Under the pieces are notes generated by a model. The model did not search any database, was not told the DNA's origin, and was given only the letters and a program-made list of their open reading frames with translations. This document shows, piece after piece, positions 1 through 7,041 of a stretch of 19,870 nt of DNA. The position numbers and the translations under genes were made by a program. Source of the stretch: Actinomycetota bacterium (lineage in GTDB: Bacteria > Actinomycetota > Acidimicrobiia > Acidimicrobiales > Ilumatobacteraceae); the NCBI GenBank assembly GCA_005788205.1, contig SXYT01000060.1, positions 1 through 19,870 on the forward strand, read 5' to 3'. How positions within the stretch are numbered: the first letter of the stretch is position 1; each line of letters opens with the position of its first letter.

Positions 1-32
1 GTCCGCTGCTCTACCAACTGAGCTAAAGGCGC
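1..32 (-). tRNA. tRNA gene, 5' half only (cut by window edge)
   Basis: Read on the minus strand, the first 32 bases give a 7-nt acceptor strand (GCGCCTT), T8-A9, a textbook D arm (GCTC AGTTGGTA GAGC), A26 and the 5' strand of the anticodon stem (GCGGA) followed by C32. The anticodon lies outside the window, so the amino acid cannot be assigned; lysine is only a guess. The 5' end of the tRNA faces the low-GC region. No integrase and no copy of the tRNA end is visible in the window, so use of this tRNA as an integration site is not shown. Positions 33-235 hold no gene I can support. Confidence 0.9.
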
Positions 33-235
33 GGAGGCGGAACGGAACCCAGAGCGAAACTCGCCCGGAGAGCCGAATACGACCTGTTATGAGTGTAGTT
101 GGGTGCCACTCAATCCAAACAAGGGCGCGACGGGTCCAGATAGATCTAACCAAAGTCAGTTGGATTTATCTGATCACCTCATCTGTGTTGGGGCATAGGT
201 CACCCTTGACCCTCAAAGAATCGGCAAATCCTTCG

Positions 236-865
236 TTATGCGGCAGGTGGTGAGGCCGTCCGCGCCAACTGCGTGCGACGCCGGTACAGAACCAACGCAC
301 GGTCGTTTCGCATCAACAACATGACCATTAGGTCGATCCATTGATGATTGAGGTTCAGCGAGCGAGCGCGCTCTCCCCTGGCTAAATCATTCTTAATGAC
401 CGAGTTCAACGATTCTGCCAAGCTGCGATTTCCATACAGACTTTTCCAGTCAGCCGAACCTGGCGCATGAGCGCGAATGTGTTCGCCGTACGTGAAGTCC
501 GCTTTTTCAGGCGAGTTCAAACGCTGGGTGCTTTTGCCATTCCATAGTCGAACATCACAGTTACTTCCTTCAGGAACGATGTAGTCGCAGTACACACGGC
601 AAGTTGATTTTGCATTGTGTTGGAAAACAAGTTTGGTTGCGCGTAAAGGAATGAATGCACCATCAATTGCCTTGATGGAGACTGCTCCGCGAAATGCAAA
701 GACTGCAGTCTTTATCCTATTGATCATAATGGGGTCAAGTTGCGTAATGCTCCGATATGGAAAATCTTCTTCGAATAGTGCAAAACAACTCACGACATAC
801 ATTCTCGAATAGCGAAGAGAGTTGCCCCACCGACTTAGAATGGGATGAACGTATGTTGGCATCAA
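236..865 (-). CDS. possible transposase-like C-terminal fragment
   Basis: I do not firmly recognise this 209-residue frame. Its C-terminal third, with W-x3-YGNRSLAESLNSVIK around residues 139-157, resembles the last acidic-residue region of DDE transposases, where a Y-x2-R-x3-E-x2-N-x3-K pattern surrounds the catalytic Glu. The stretch after it (ARSLNLNHQW, MLLMRNDRAL) fits the helical tail of that fold. The earlier AIDGAFIPLR could mark the first catalytic Asp. At this length it would be only the C-terminal part of such an enzyme. I saw no terminal inverted repeats or target duplication. It runs head to head with, and overlaps, the gene annotated at 757, so either its true start is internal or it is decayed. 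It lies in the low-GC part of the window, which fits mobile DNA. Confidence 0.35.
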   Translation of the reverse strand: MMPTYVHPILSRWGNSLRYSRMYVVSCFALFEEDFPYRSITQLDPIMINRIKTAVFAFRGAVSIKAIDGAFIPLRATKLVFQHNAKSTCRVYCDYIVPEGSNCDVRLWNGKSTQRLNSPEKADFTYGEHIRAHAPGSADWKSLYGNRSLAESLNSVIKNDLARGERARSLNLNHQWIDLMVMLLMRNDRALVLYRRRTQLARTASPPAA

Positions 866-1644
866 GAGAGCTTCCCGCGGCCTTAGTGGAGCTGCTGTAC
901 CTGAGGCCTTCTGAAGATGAGACCCAACTGTTGAGTTATGACCGTCATCTCATTGCACTTTGGGAACATACTTGGCATTGGATTCATCGTGATTTCGCAG
1001 ATGAGGTTCTGTTCTCTTCTCAATCTTTACGGGAAGTGGCATCCACAATGGCTGCAATGGCTACACCCTTTGAGTTCGCGCATATGGTCGTGATCACTGG
1101 TACCGAAGGATTTGAGGAAGAGTCACCTTGGGAAATCTTCCCAATTGAACAGGTGCTCGAAGAAGTTGGTCCCCTTTTCCAAAAGACACCCAAATTCTTG
1201 ATGGAGTTTGGCACTAGGGAATTCAAGGTAATTCCTGTGACAACGTGGGCGCCCCGTTACTACTTGGACGGAACCGAGGAGTCTCAAACTCACCTTCTAT
1301 ATGTTCAAACTAATATCGGAGATTACGACGAACATTTGATTTTCGTGAACATGAATATGGATAACGACAATCTTGACTCAAGTCGTTGGGACACAGTCGA
1401 AGTTGGGATGCTCTACGGCAATGAAATCGTCATTGTTCAGACATACAGAGGAACCGCACAGCACTATTCCGATTCGCGAATTCCTGCTGATGTACACCGT
1501 GCCGAACTGATATCTCTTGATGAGGCTCGTAAATTTATCGAGATTGTGGCAACCTCAGTGGAAAGGGACGGTGAAACATTTGTTGATGTTTGGGGTCATG
1601 CGACCTTGAGTTCTTTGGGCCAACAAATTCTCGCCGGCGAGTGA
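757..1644 (+). CDS. hypothetical acidic protein
   Basis: A 295-residue frame with natural-looking composition and codon use, but no family I recognise. The protein is acidic and rich in aromatics (for example WEHTWHWIHRDF near residues 69-80). It has an alternation of short strands and loops in the middle (LLYVQTNIGDYDEHLIFVNM, around residues 187-206), no signal peptide and no membrane segment. The start is uncertain: ATG 757 lacks a clear ribosome binding site and overlaps the frame on the other strand, while an in-frame ATG at 853 (codon 33) would shorten the overlap. It stands alone; 161 bases without an obvious terminator separate it from the next gene. Its base composition matches the low-GC left part of the window. 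Confidence 0.6.
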   Translation: MENLLRIVQNNSRHTFSNSEESCPTDLEWDERMLASRELPAALVELLYLRPSEDETQLLSYDRHLIALWEHTWHWIHRDFADEVLFSSQSLREVASTMAAMATPFEFAHMVVITGTEGFEEESPWEIFPIEQVLEEVGPLFQKTPKFLMEFGTREFKVIPVTTWAPRYYLDGTEESQTHLLYVQTNIGDYDEHLIFVNMNMDNDNLDSSRWDTVEVGMLYGNEIVIVQTYRGTAQHYSDSRIPADVHRAELISLDEARKFIEIVATSVERDGETFVDVWGHATLSSLGQQILAGE

Positions 1645-1805
1645 CTCAATTTTTACCGGAGCCACATATTCATCTCACCAGTGAGCCGTCACGATCCAAT
1701 CCCTAAATGGGAGACGGTAGCTCGAAGATAGACCTGCGACAAAATGACTAAGGTCTGCGTGAACAATCAATCCAAAAAGCGGTATCTGGCGAGAGGAGCA
1801 AACAT

Positions 1806-2687
1806 TTGAGCAAAGAGCCGATTCTTGGTGTTATCCAGTTTCCACATCCGGGCAGCGAACACCGCATCGGTCCTAGCGGTTACACCCCATGGAACGCTGG
1901 AGATCACCGACGAAAGTTCATCAAGGCCAATGGTCGGATTATCGACGATCAAATTGGCGGACTCCGTGAGAGTCCCCTTGTGTGCTGGACCGAGTGGGAA
2001 GCACCATCAACCCTGATCAAGCGCTTCAAGCAAGAGCCCGAACATCCCGGGGCAGTCGTGGAACCGGTGTTCTCCGGAACTATTCCGTCTGAAGGCAAGA
2101 TACAGAACACGGACCCATACATCTTCGGGGATCAGTTTTTATACACATACTGCAAACAAGTCCAGCCGGCACGGTGGAACAGTACAGTTCTGGCGAATTT
2201 GGAACCCGGCACGTTGATTCTCTTCGGTTCTCACCTCAGTAGACGGTTTGTACTTGACACCGCCTTTGTTGTGGGCGACTTCATCACGCACTCCCGCGAA
2301 ACCTGGCGCCAAGAACTGGGAAGAGCGGTGTCGTCCGTATACCAATCTGTCACCCTCGAACCAATGTATGCCGATCCGATTCCAGCTGGTGTGAGGTTTC
2401 GGCTATATCGAGGCGCCACTCTTGAGCGTCCTGCGAATGGAATCTTTTCGTTCGTTCCGTGCCTTCCGGTCTACGACGACGTAATTCAGCCGTTCGCCCG
2501 ACCAACGATTTACTTGGATGGCATCATCACGCCGCGTCTTACGCAGCAGTGGAAGACGACACACCTTAATCACTCTTCCATTGTGAAAGTCTGGGAAGAG
2601 GTGGTTCGCCAAGTAAAGGAACAGGGCCTGATGCTGGGCGTCGCTGTTGAGGAGCCCACTCTTTCTCACGGAAACTCACAACTATGA
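1806..2687 (+). CDS. hypothetical protein, possibly nucleotide-modification-associated (Nmad-like)
   Basis: The start is TTG. I chose it because a strong ribosome binding site, GAGAGGAG at 1791-1798, lies seven bases upstream and no ATG or GTG is equally placed. The 293-residue product is soluble. Two segments look conserved in type: DPYIFGDQFLYTYCKQ (around residues 99-114), and LEPGTLILFGS (129-139) followed by RRFVLDTAFVVGDF (144-157). This arrangement reminds me of one of the Nmad domains described beside phage and bacterial DNA-modification genes, but I cannot verify it without a profile search. It converges with the glycosylase-like gene at 2737, 49 bases away. The nearby HEPN and glycosylase-like genes would fit a nucleic-acid conflict role, which is inference. 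Confidence 0.65.
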   Translation: MSKEPILGVIQFPHPGSEHRIGPSGYTPWNAGDHRRKFIKANGRIIDDQIGGLRESPLVCWTEWEAPSTLIKRFKQEPEHPGAVVEPVFSGTIPSEGKIQNTDPYIFGDQFLYTYCKQVQPARWNSTVLANLEPGTLILFGSHLSRRFVLDTAFVVGDFITHSRETWRQELGRAVSSVYQSVTLEPMYADPIPAGVRFRLYRGATLERPANGIFSFVPCLPVYDDVIQPFARPTIYLDGIITPRLTQQWKTTHLNHSSIVKVWEEVVRQVKEQGLMLGVAVEEPTLSHGNSQL

Positions 2688-2736
2688 AAACTAGAGTGCG
2701 CAATACCCGCGTGTCGGAACATGCTGATTCAAAACG

Positions 2737-3507
2737 TCATCCTTTGGCTGACGCATGACGAGTTATCCAGTCGCTGATAGTTTCCCGATTTGATTGCGGG
2801 GTCTGAGACGGAATGTTGTTTGTCCATCCAAGAACTTTCGTTCCTGCAAAAGTGCCAACGAAAAACTGACATCCTCGCGCTCCCTCTCTCCTCGACACAT
2901 TCTTATCTTCTTTAAGATCGGCGATACGCAGCTCCGTGAACTGATTCAACACGGCTCTACCGTTTAGCAACAAAAGAGGAATTTTGTATGTCGTTAACTG
3001 AAAGCGCAGGAACTCCACGTCAGAATCGAGTAGTACCTTCTGCACTCGATCCGGTTCAAGATCCCGCCAGACCGGCGAGGTGGCCCATTGAACTAGGTCC
3101 AAATGACAAGCAGTGCCGTCAAAATAGCTCGCACCAGATGGACGGACGGCATATGTCTCCATCCAACTAAACCATGTCTTATAGACCTTGTCTTTATTCT
3201 CGAAGTAGGAATAGCCACCTTCGACAACTCTTGCGGCGTCTTCGAGGGACAACTCGGTCTGATCATCAATGTTCAATGTCTCTCTGTCCACTAGACGCTT
3301 TCGGTCTTGCGGAAGAAGGGATCCATCTGATTTGTTGAACTCCTTGTCACTTGGGTTGATTCCTAGGGTTGCAACCCTTGCTAGTTGAGGTCGGCCAAAT
3401 GCGACCACTGGTGTCGTTTGTGGCGTGATATTTAGGCTCGTTGGAATGGAGGCTCTTGCTCTCTGAATCACCTCGGGCTCGTGCCCCTTTTCTCCCGTGT
3501 TAACCAT
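2737..3507 (-). CDS. uracil-DNA glycosylase superfamily-like protein
   Basis: The 256-residue product has the layout of the uracil-DNA-glycosylase-like fold. A strand leads into GINPS at residues 49-53 (the motif-1 position, GxNPS), ACHLDLVQW follows at residues 133-141 with H135 and D137, and PLLLLNGRAV at 177-186 sits where a later core strand belongs. Members of this superfamily flip out and excise uracil or other damaged or modified bases; the specificity of this one is unknown, and a non-enzymatic role is possible. The ATG start at 3507 is supported by GAGGGG five bases upstream. The gene begins nine bases after the HEPN gene ends, so the two are almost certainly co-transcribed. Length is somewhat above a minimal single-domain glycosylase. 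Confidence 0.6.
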   Translation of the reverse strand: MVNTGEKGHEPEVIQRARASIPTSLNITPQTTPVVAFGRPQLARVATLGINPSDKEFNKSDGSLLPQDRKRLVDRETLNIDDQTELSLEDAARVVEGGYSYFENKDKVYKTWFSWMETYAVRPSGASYFDGTACHLDLVQWATSPVWRDLEPDRVQKVLLDSDVEFLRFQLTTYKIPLLLLNGRAVLNQFTELRIADLKEDKNVSRREGARGCQFFVGTFAGTKVLGWTNNIPSQTPQSNRETISDWITRHASAKG

Positions 3508-3516
3508 TGCGGCCCC

Positions 3517-4089
3517 TCACACCAATGAATGACAAATTGCATCAAGGATTCTGCAACTTCGATCGAGAAGCTTTGAATCCTGACTTACTCGCTCTTGCAT
3601 GCCATACCCTTTCTCACCGTGAAAAAGGTTGTTTCTCACTTGCCAGAGGAAATAGAAGAGATTCGCGGCCATACCGCGCTCACCTGAAGACGGCATGCCA
3701 TGTCGCCACCACGTTGCAAGGTCATTCATCGAATCGATGCGAACCCGTTGTGAATCAGCCTCGTCGGATGATCCCGGACGTATGAAGACAATCGATTGAT
3801 CTAGTCCCTGTTTGGTTCCAACGAGGCGATTCGCAAGCTCAAGCGTCACTTCAGATAACGCCGGAACTCTGAGTGCGTTGAGGACGTCAGACGATCTTAA
3901 AACAATGAGCCGCTTTATCTGCTCGCTGTCTGTTCTTGATGTTCGGCCAAAACTGTTCTCATGGTCTCGCGCGATGATCAGTAGTGCGATGAAATACGTG
4001 AAGTACGCCCCGTAGGGATCTTGGTTCGCGTGATACCGACGGCCACGGTCAATCCACCTCTGGGCATTTTCGTAAAGGACTGGATCCAT
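3517..4089 (-). CDS. HEPN-domain protein, putative ribonuclease/toxin-like
   Basis: A 190-residue, mostly alpha-helical protein. Near the C-terminus, WQVRNNLFHGEKG contains R152-N-N-L-F-H157, the R-x4-6-H signature of HEPN domains, followed by a further helix (SKLLDRSCRILDAICHSL). In HEPN RNases this R and H form the active site across a dimer; many toxins and defence effectors carry it. The N-terminal part (residues 1-45) is also helical and shows no known motif. The start at 4089 is backed by AGAAGG about nine bases upstream. It is the middle gene of a minus-strand cluster and is followed after nine bases by the glycosylase-like gene. Whether it cleaves RNA, and what restrains it, cannot be seen; the small upstream gene is one candidate partner. 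Confidence 0.7.
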   Translation of the reverse strand: MDPVLYENAQRWIDRGRRYHANQDPYGAYFTYFIALLIIARDHENSFGRTSRTDSEQIKRLIVLRSSDVLNALRVPALSEVTLELANRLVGTKQGLDQSIVFIRPGSSDEADSQRVRIDSMNDLATWWRHGMPSSGERGMAANLFYFLWQVRNNLFHGEKGYGMQERVSQDSKLLDRSCRILDAICHSLV

Positions 4090-4274
4090 TGAGTGTCACC
4101 TTCTAGCGATGTTCGTTACCGAGATTTGCCAAGAGTTGGCTCTGTTTTGCGAACTTCTACGGTCAACCCGGGATATCTGGCAAGCTCACCAAGATCTGCA
4201 ACAGCTAGTGAGTACTCACCGACATTCACAATCACATGCCAGCCGGCCAGGTGCCGGTGACAAGCATCGTGAAC

Positions 4275-4622
4275 CTACTTCGGCACGCCACGCGGGAACT
4301 GCTTCGCTAGATCCAAACGGGACTTGCTTCGGGACTTTTCGAACCCATTTAGAACTGCACGAACTTCTGGCACTTTGGCGCCCATGACTGCGAAGAGCAA
4401 GAGTGCATCCTGAACAGGTGTCTTCGGAGTCGGCACCCAGACCTTCGCGGGTCCGATTGTCGGCGGTTTAGCGTCATAGAGGTTCCCGGGTAGCAGCATC
4501 CATGCCGGCCGACTGTTCTCCCTGAGGAGAAGTAGATGGGTGGCATTGATCCCACCTTGGGTACCCATCCACTCAGACGATTGGTCTGGTCCAATCCAGA
4601 TTTCCGCTGTGGTTTCGTGCAT
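4275..4622 (-). CDS. hypothetical protein, possibly truncated by an amber codon
   Basis: A 115-residue frame with no recognised family. It begins with a short strand-rich stretch (TAEIWIGPDQ), then THLLLLREN, and ends in a basic helix (GFEKSRSKSRLDLAKQF). It ends at TAG (4277-4275). The same frame then stays open for 52 more codons to a TAA at 4118-4116, and that stretch reads like real protein (WHVIVNVGEYSLAVADLGEL). Taken through to 4116, the gene would be 168 codons and would end 26 bases before the HEPN start, a normal operon spacing, instead of leaving a 185-base gap. So this may be a longer gene broken by one base change, or a short gene followed by a fragment. No clear ribosome binding site precedes ATG 4622. 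Confidence 0.45.
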   Translation of the reverse strand: MHETTAEIWIGPDQSSEWMGTQGGINATHLLLLRENSRPAWMLLPGNLYDAKPPTIGPAKVWVPTPKTPVQDALLLFAVMGAKVPEVRAVLNGFEKSRSKSRLDLAKQFPRGVPK

Positions 4623-4654
4623 GCACCGAGATTAGTTCGGGGTTGCGACTCGAA

Positions 4655-4711
4655 ATTCGGGCAAATTCCCGACCCGAATCGCGCGTAACCGAAAACACCA
4701 AAACGCGTAAC
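4655..4711. promoter_or_regulatory. putative operator region upstream of the HEPN cluster
   Basis: Two copies of CGCGTAAC lie at 4682-4689 and 4704-4711, 22 bp apart start to start, about two helical turns, so on the same DNA face. Next to them is an inverted repeat with 7-bp arms, ATTCGGG (4655-4661) and CCCGAAT (4673-4679), and a nested TCGGG/CCCGA pair. The region lies just upstream of the minus-strand cluster starting at 4622 and downstream of a divergent XRE-type regulator gene, a usual place for a self-controlled operator. I found no convincing -35/-10 pair here. The repeats are seen; the binding role is inferred. Confidence 0.4.
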
Positions 4712-4881
4712 TGGCGGAAACCCTTGACACTGCCCCACCAAGAGTTGAGGACTTTCGCTCCGCCTCCCTGTCGGCATCATCACGCACGTCAAGCCGATGC
4801 AGGAACAGTTGCCCATCGGCATTCGCGTCACGAAGGCCGACAGCGGAAGCACCCTCGAAGTCCTGGACTAACCTTACCGCC

Positions 4882-5130
4882 ATGATGACTAGCGATCAGA
4901 TGAATCAACAAAAGAAGCAGTTCGGACTACTTGTCAAGGCTGCTCGCAGACACGGTGGTTTTGGCAGCTACGCGGACCTGGCAGCCAGCGTTAATTGTTC
5001 CATCGAAGACATCAAATCGATCGAAGTGGGAAACGCGACATGTGATTACGCCACGATTCTTCGTGTCTGTTCTGTGCTCGGCATCCCTTCCGACGCCGCC
5101 GAGATATACGACCCGGACATCATCTACTGA
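4882..5130 (+). CDS. small XRE-family helix-turn-helix regulator
   Basis: An 82-residue protein consisting almost only of a lambda-repressor-like HTH domain. The helices are FGLLVKAARRHGG, SYADLAASVNC (first HTH helix), SIEDIKSIEVGNAT (recognition helix and following turn), and YATILRVCSVLGI. It lacks any sensing domain. The start is uncertain: ATG at 4882 or 4885 has no ribosome binding site, and ATG 4900 is another option. It is divergent from the HEPN/glycosylase-like cluster, with paired repeats in the gap, so it is a plausible repressor of that cluster, as for antitoxin-type or island regulators. Nothing of note is seen in the 115 bases after it. Confidence 0.65.
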   Translation: MMTSDQMNQQKKQFGLLVKAARRHGGFGSYADLAASVNCSIEDIKSIEVGNATCDYATILRVCSVLGIPSDAAEIYDPDIIY

Positions 5131-5245
5131 GCGTGTGGAACCGCACAGTCTGGCGGAGGCGGAACTTCTGCGAAGCACTGCACGGCGATCCCCAAGGCTA
5201 GTTCATCGCCCCAAAACCGCTCCAACGGGCCGGGGTCAATGGGCA

Positions 5246-6103
5246 TCAATGGTTCGGGTAGTCCGATGAATTGGTAAGGAAGAAGTCGCGGAACCGTTCG
5301 CCCGTCCACTCTGGTCGTTCTTCTGCAATCCAGTGTCCGCACCCCTCAGCCACTCCGCCCGACACATTGTTCCCCATTTTTTTCCATGACTCCAGCGCAG
5401 TGTTTCCACGGCCTGTGTCGCCGCCGAAGACCAAGATCGGCATTTCGAGTTCGCCTTGTTCGCGGAACTTCTGGTGATCCTTTACGTCTTGACGCATGGC
5501 GCGGTAGTAGTTGAAACCTGCGGTCATGCGCCCGGGTTGGCTGTACTTGCCAATGTATTCAGCGCGCGCTTCTGCAGTCACGGATTCCTTCGTCGCTCCA
5601 CCAGTGTCATAGAAGTAATTCAGGAAAATGTCTTCCTTCCCTTCCACCATCTTCTCTGCAAAACCACGAGCACTGTTGAAGCCGTAGTGCCAGCGCGCAA
5701 TCGAATTGAGCGAAGACCCATCGCCCAAAACAGGTACGTCAAGGATTCCCATTGCCCGGATACCGGCGCGATGTTGGGCAGCAAGTGCATACGCAACCGG
5801 GCCACCCCAATCGTGAGCCCCTACGAAGAATCTTTCGTGACCCAGTGTTCCCGACATGAGTCGCCAAATGTCGCCACTCACTGTGGTTGTGTCGTAACCG
5901 TTCTCGGGGACAGAAGAATCTCCGAGACCACGCATGTCCACAGCAATGACACGGAAACTCTCCGCCAACACTGGGATCACGCCGCGCCACATGTACCACG
6001 TCTGTGGCCAACCATGAAGAAGAACCACGGGATCCCCTTCACCTGCCTCTACATAATGAAGCGAAACATCACCAAGATGTGCATAGTGATGGGTGAATTG
6101 CAT
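5246..6103 (-). CDS. alpha/beta hydrolase, epoxide hydrolase/haloacid dehalogenase-like
   Basis: The 285-residue protein has the Asp-nucleophile alpha/beta-hydrolase layout. The oxyanion loop is HGWP at 30-33, the nucleophile elbow is GAHDWGG with D98, the likely acid is D229 in FGGDTG, and the general base is H257 in GCGHW. Lid tyrosines lie at Y199-Y200. An aspartate nucleophile marks epoxide hydrolases, haloalkane dehalogenases and fluoroacetate dehalogenases; HGWPQ fits epoxide hydrolase or fluoroacetate dehalogenase best. No signal peptide, so cytoplasmic. I preferred ATG 6103, with GAGGGG upstream and 16 bases after the dioxygenase stop, over GTG 6136, which overlaps that gene. It is the second gene of a pair with the TauD-like dioxygenase and shares its promoter and TetR control. 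Confidence 0.85.
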   Translation of the reverse strand: MQFTHHYAHLGDVSLHYVEAGEGDPVVLLHGWPQTWYMWRGVIPVLAESFRVIAVDMRGLGDSSVPENGYDTTTVSGDIWRLMSGTLGHERFFVGAHDWGGPVAYALAAQHRAGIRAMGILDVPVLGDGSSLNSIARWHYGFNSARGFAEKMVEGKEDIFLNYFYDTGGATKESVTAEARAEYIGKYSQPGRMTAGFNYYRAMRQDVKDHQKFREQGELEMPILVFGGDTGRGNTALESWKKMGNNVSGGVAEGCGHWIAEERPEWTGERFRDFFLTNSSDYPNH

Positions 6104-6119
6104 GTCGTGTTCTCGCCCC

Positions 6120-6968
6120 TCAGAACGGCTTGTCACCTTTGATGGTGGCGCGATGCATCTTGCGGTGACACGGCCCGTAATCCATCACTGCGTAGTGCTG
6201 CGTGCTGCAGTTGTCCCAAATGGCGACCGAATTCGGCGTCCAATGCCACCGCACCTAGTACTCCGGAATTGTGGCCTGGGCGAGCAAATGGTTCATGAGA
6301 TTGTTCGCGCCGGGCTGCCAGTCGTATCCGACCCATGTGTTCTTGTTGTTGAAGAAATTGCTCAGGTGCACCATGAATGCCCCTGTGAAGAGGGACTTGA
6401 TTCCGGTCACCGGATGGGTCCGGACGACGGGATGCTCAGCATCAGGGAAATCTCGCCCGAATGCATGACGTTTTTCGTCCCGGTATGCCGCACCGAGAAC
6501 TGAACTCAAGCTGTGTGTTGCTTTCAGTCCGTCGAGGAGTTCCTTCAGATGGTCAGGGAGCCGATCATACGCAAGTTGCATATTTGCCCACATGGTGTCA
6601 CCACCCACCGACGGACATTCCACACACCTCAGAACTGACCCCTTCGGTGGCTCGTCTCTGAAGGTTGCGTCGTGATGCCACGATGCCTCGTACCGCACCG
6701 GCGCCATCTCGGGTGTCTTGTACAACTTGATGATCCCTGGTTCCTCATCAACGCTCTTGGAGATCGGATGGTCCTCCAACTCACCGAAACGACGAGCGAA
6801 GGCTGCGTGCTCGGCATCAGACATGTTCTGATCACGAGCAAAGAGAACCTTGTGCTCAATCCACGCTTCGTGGATCGTCCCGAACAAGTCGTCATTGTCG
6901 ATTGCCTCGGCCAAATCGACACCTGTCAGCTCCGCGCCGACGGCACAGGTCAGTTGTTCGATCCTCAT
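6120..6968 (-). pseudogene. TauD-family 2-oxoglutarate/Fe(II) dioxygenase interrupted by TAG
   Basis: Start ATG 6968 is set by GAGGAGG just upstream. The frame runs 237 codons to TAG at 6257-6255 and then stays open for 44 more sense codons to TGA at 6122-6120. The full 282-residue reading matches the TauD family in length and motifs: H98-x-D100 in SWHHD before the stop, then IWDNCSTQHYAV with distal H258, and MHRATIKGDKPF with R273, fifteen residues later as in TauD. The TAG occupies a position where relatives often have Gln (PEY-Q-VR-W), one base from CAG. The truncated product would lack the third iron ligand and the 2-oxoglutarate arginine, so it should be inactive unless the stop is read through or is a sequencing error. 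Relatives use taurine, alkyl sulfates or chlorophenoxy acids; the substrate here is unknown. Confidence 0.85.
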
Positions 6969-6987
6969 GTGAGCCTCCTCTAGGTTG

Positions 6988-7021
6988 ATGGGACTATACA
7001 GTCCCATGTTGGGGTTGTACA
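6988..7021 (-). promoter_or_regulatory. promoter with overlapping TetR-type operator
   Basis: On the minus strand, TGTACA (7021-7016) and TATAGT (6998-6993) form a -35/-10 pair with a 17-base spacer, driving the dioxygenase/hydrolase pair. The -10 box lies inside a palindrome with 8-bp arms, ATGGGACT (6988-6995) and AGTCCCAT (7000-7007). A second TACAGT half-site at 7018-7023 repeats the one at 6997-7002, 21 bp apart. The adjacent divergent TetR gene is the obvious ligand. Occupancy would block the -10 element. Confidence 0.65.
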
Positions 7022-7041
7022 GTGTCAGTGTGAATCCAGAG

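Noticed and set aside
4109..4387. 92-codon plus-strand frame
   Set aside because: It overlaps the minus-strand cluster gene and its possible continuation, has low-complexity His/Arg/Ser-rich content and no ribosome binding site.
4632..4883. 83-codon minus-strand frame ending nine bases before the 4622 start
   Set aside because: Spacing fits an operon, but it has no ribosome binding site, its ATG overlaps the divergent HTH start, it looks like no protein family, and it covers the repeats that look like operators. Not excluded.
5124..5342. 72-codon minus-strand frame overlapping the end of the hydrolase gene
   Set aside because: It is out of frame with the hydrolase, whose C-terminus is complete, and shows no recognisable protein feature.
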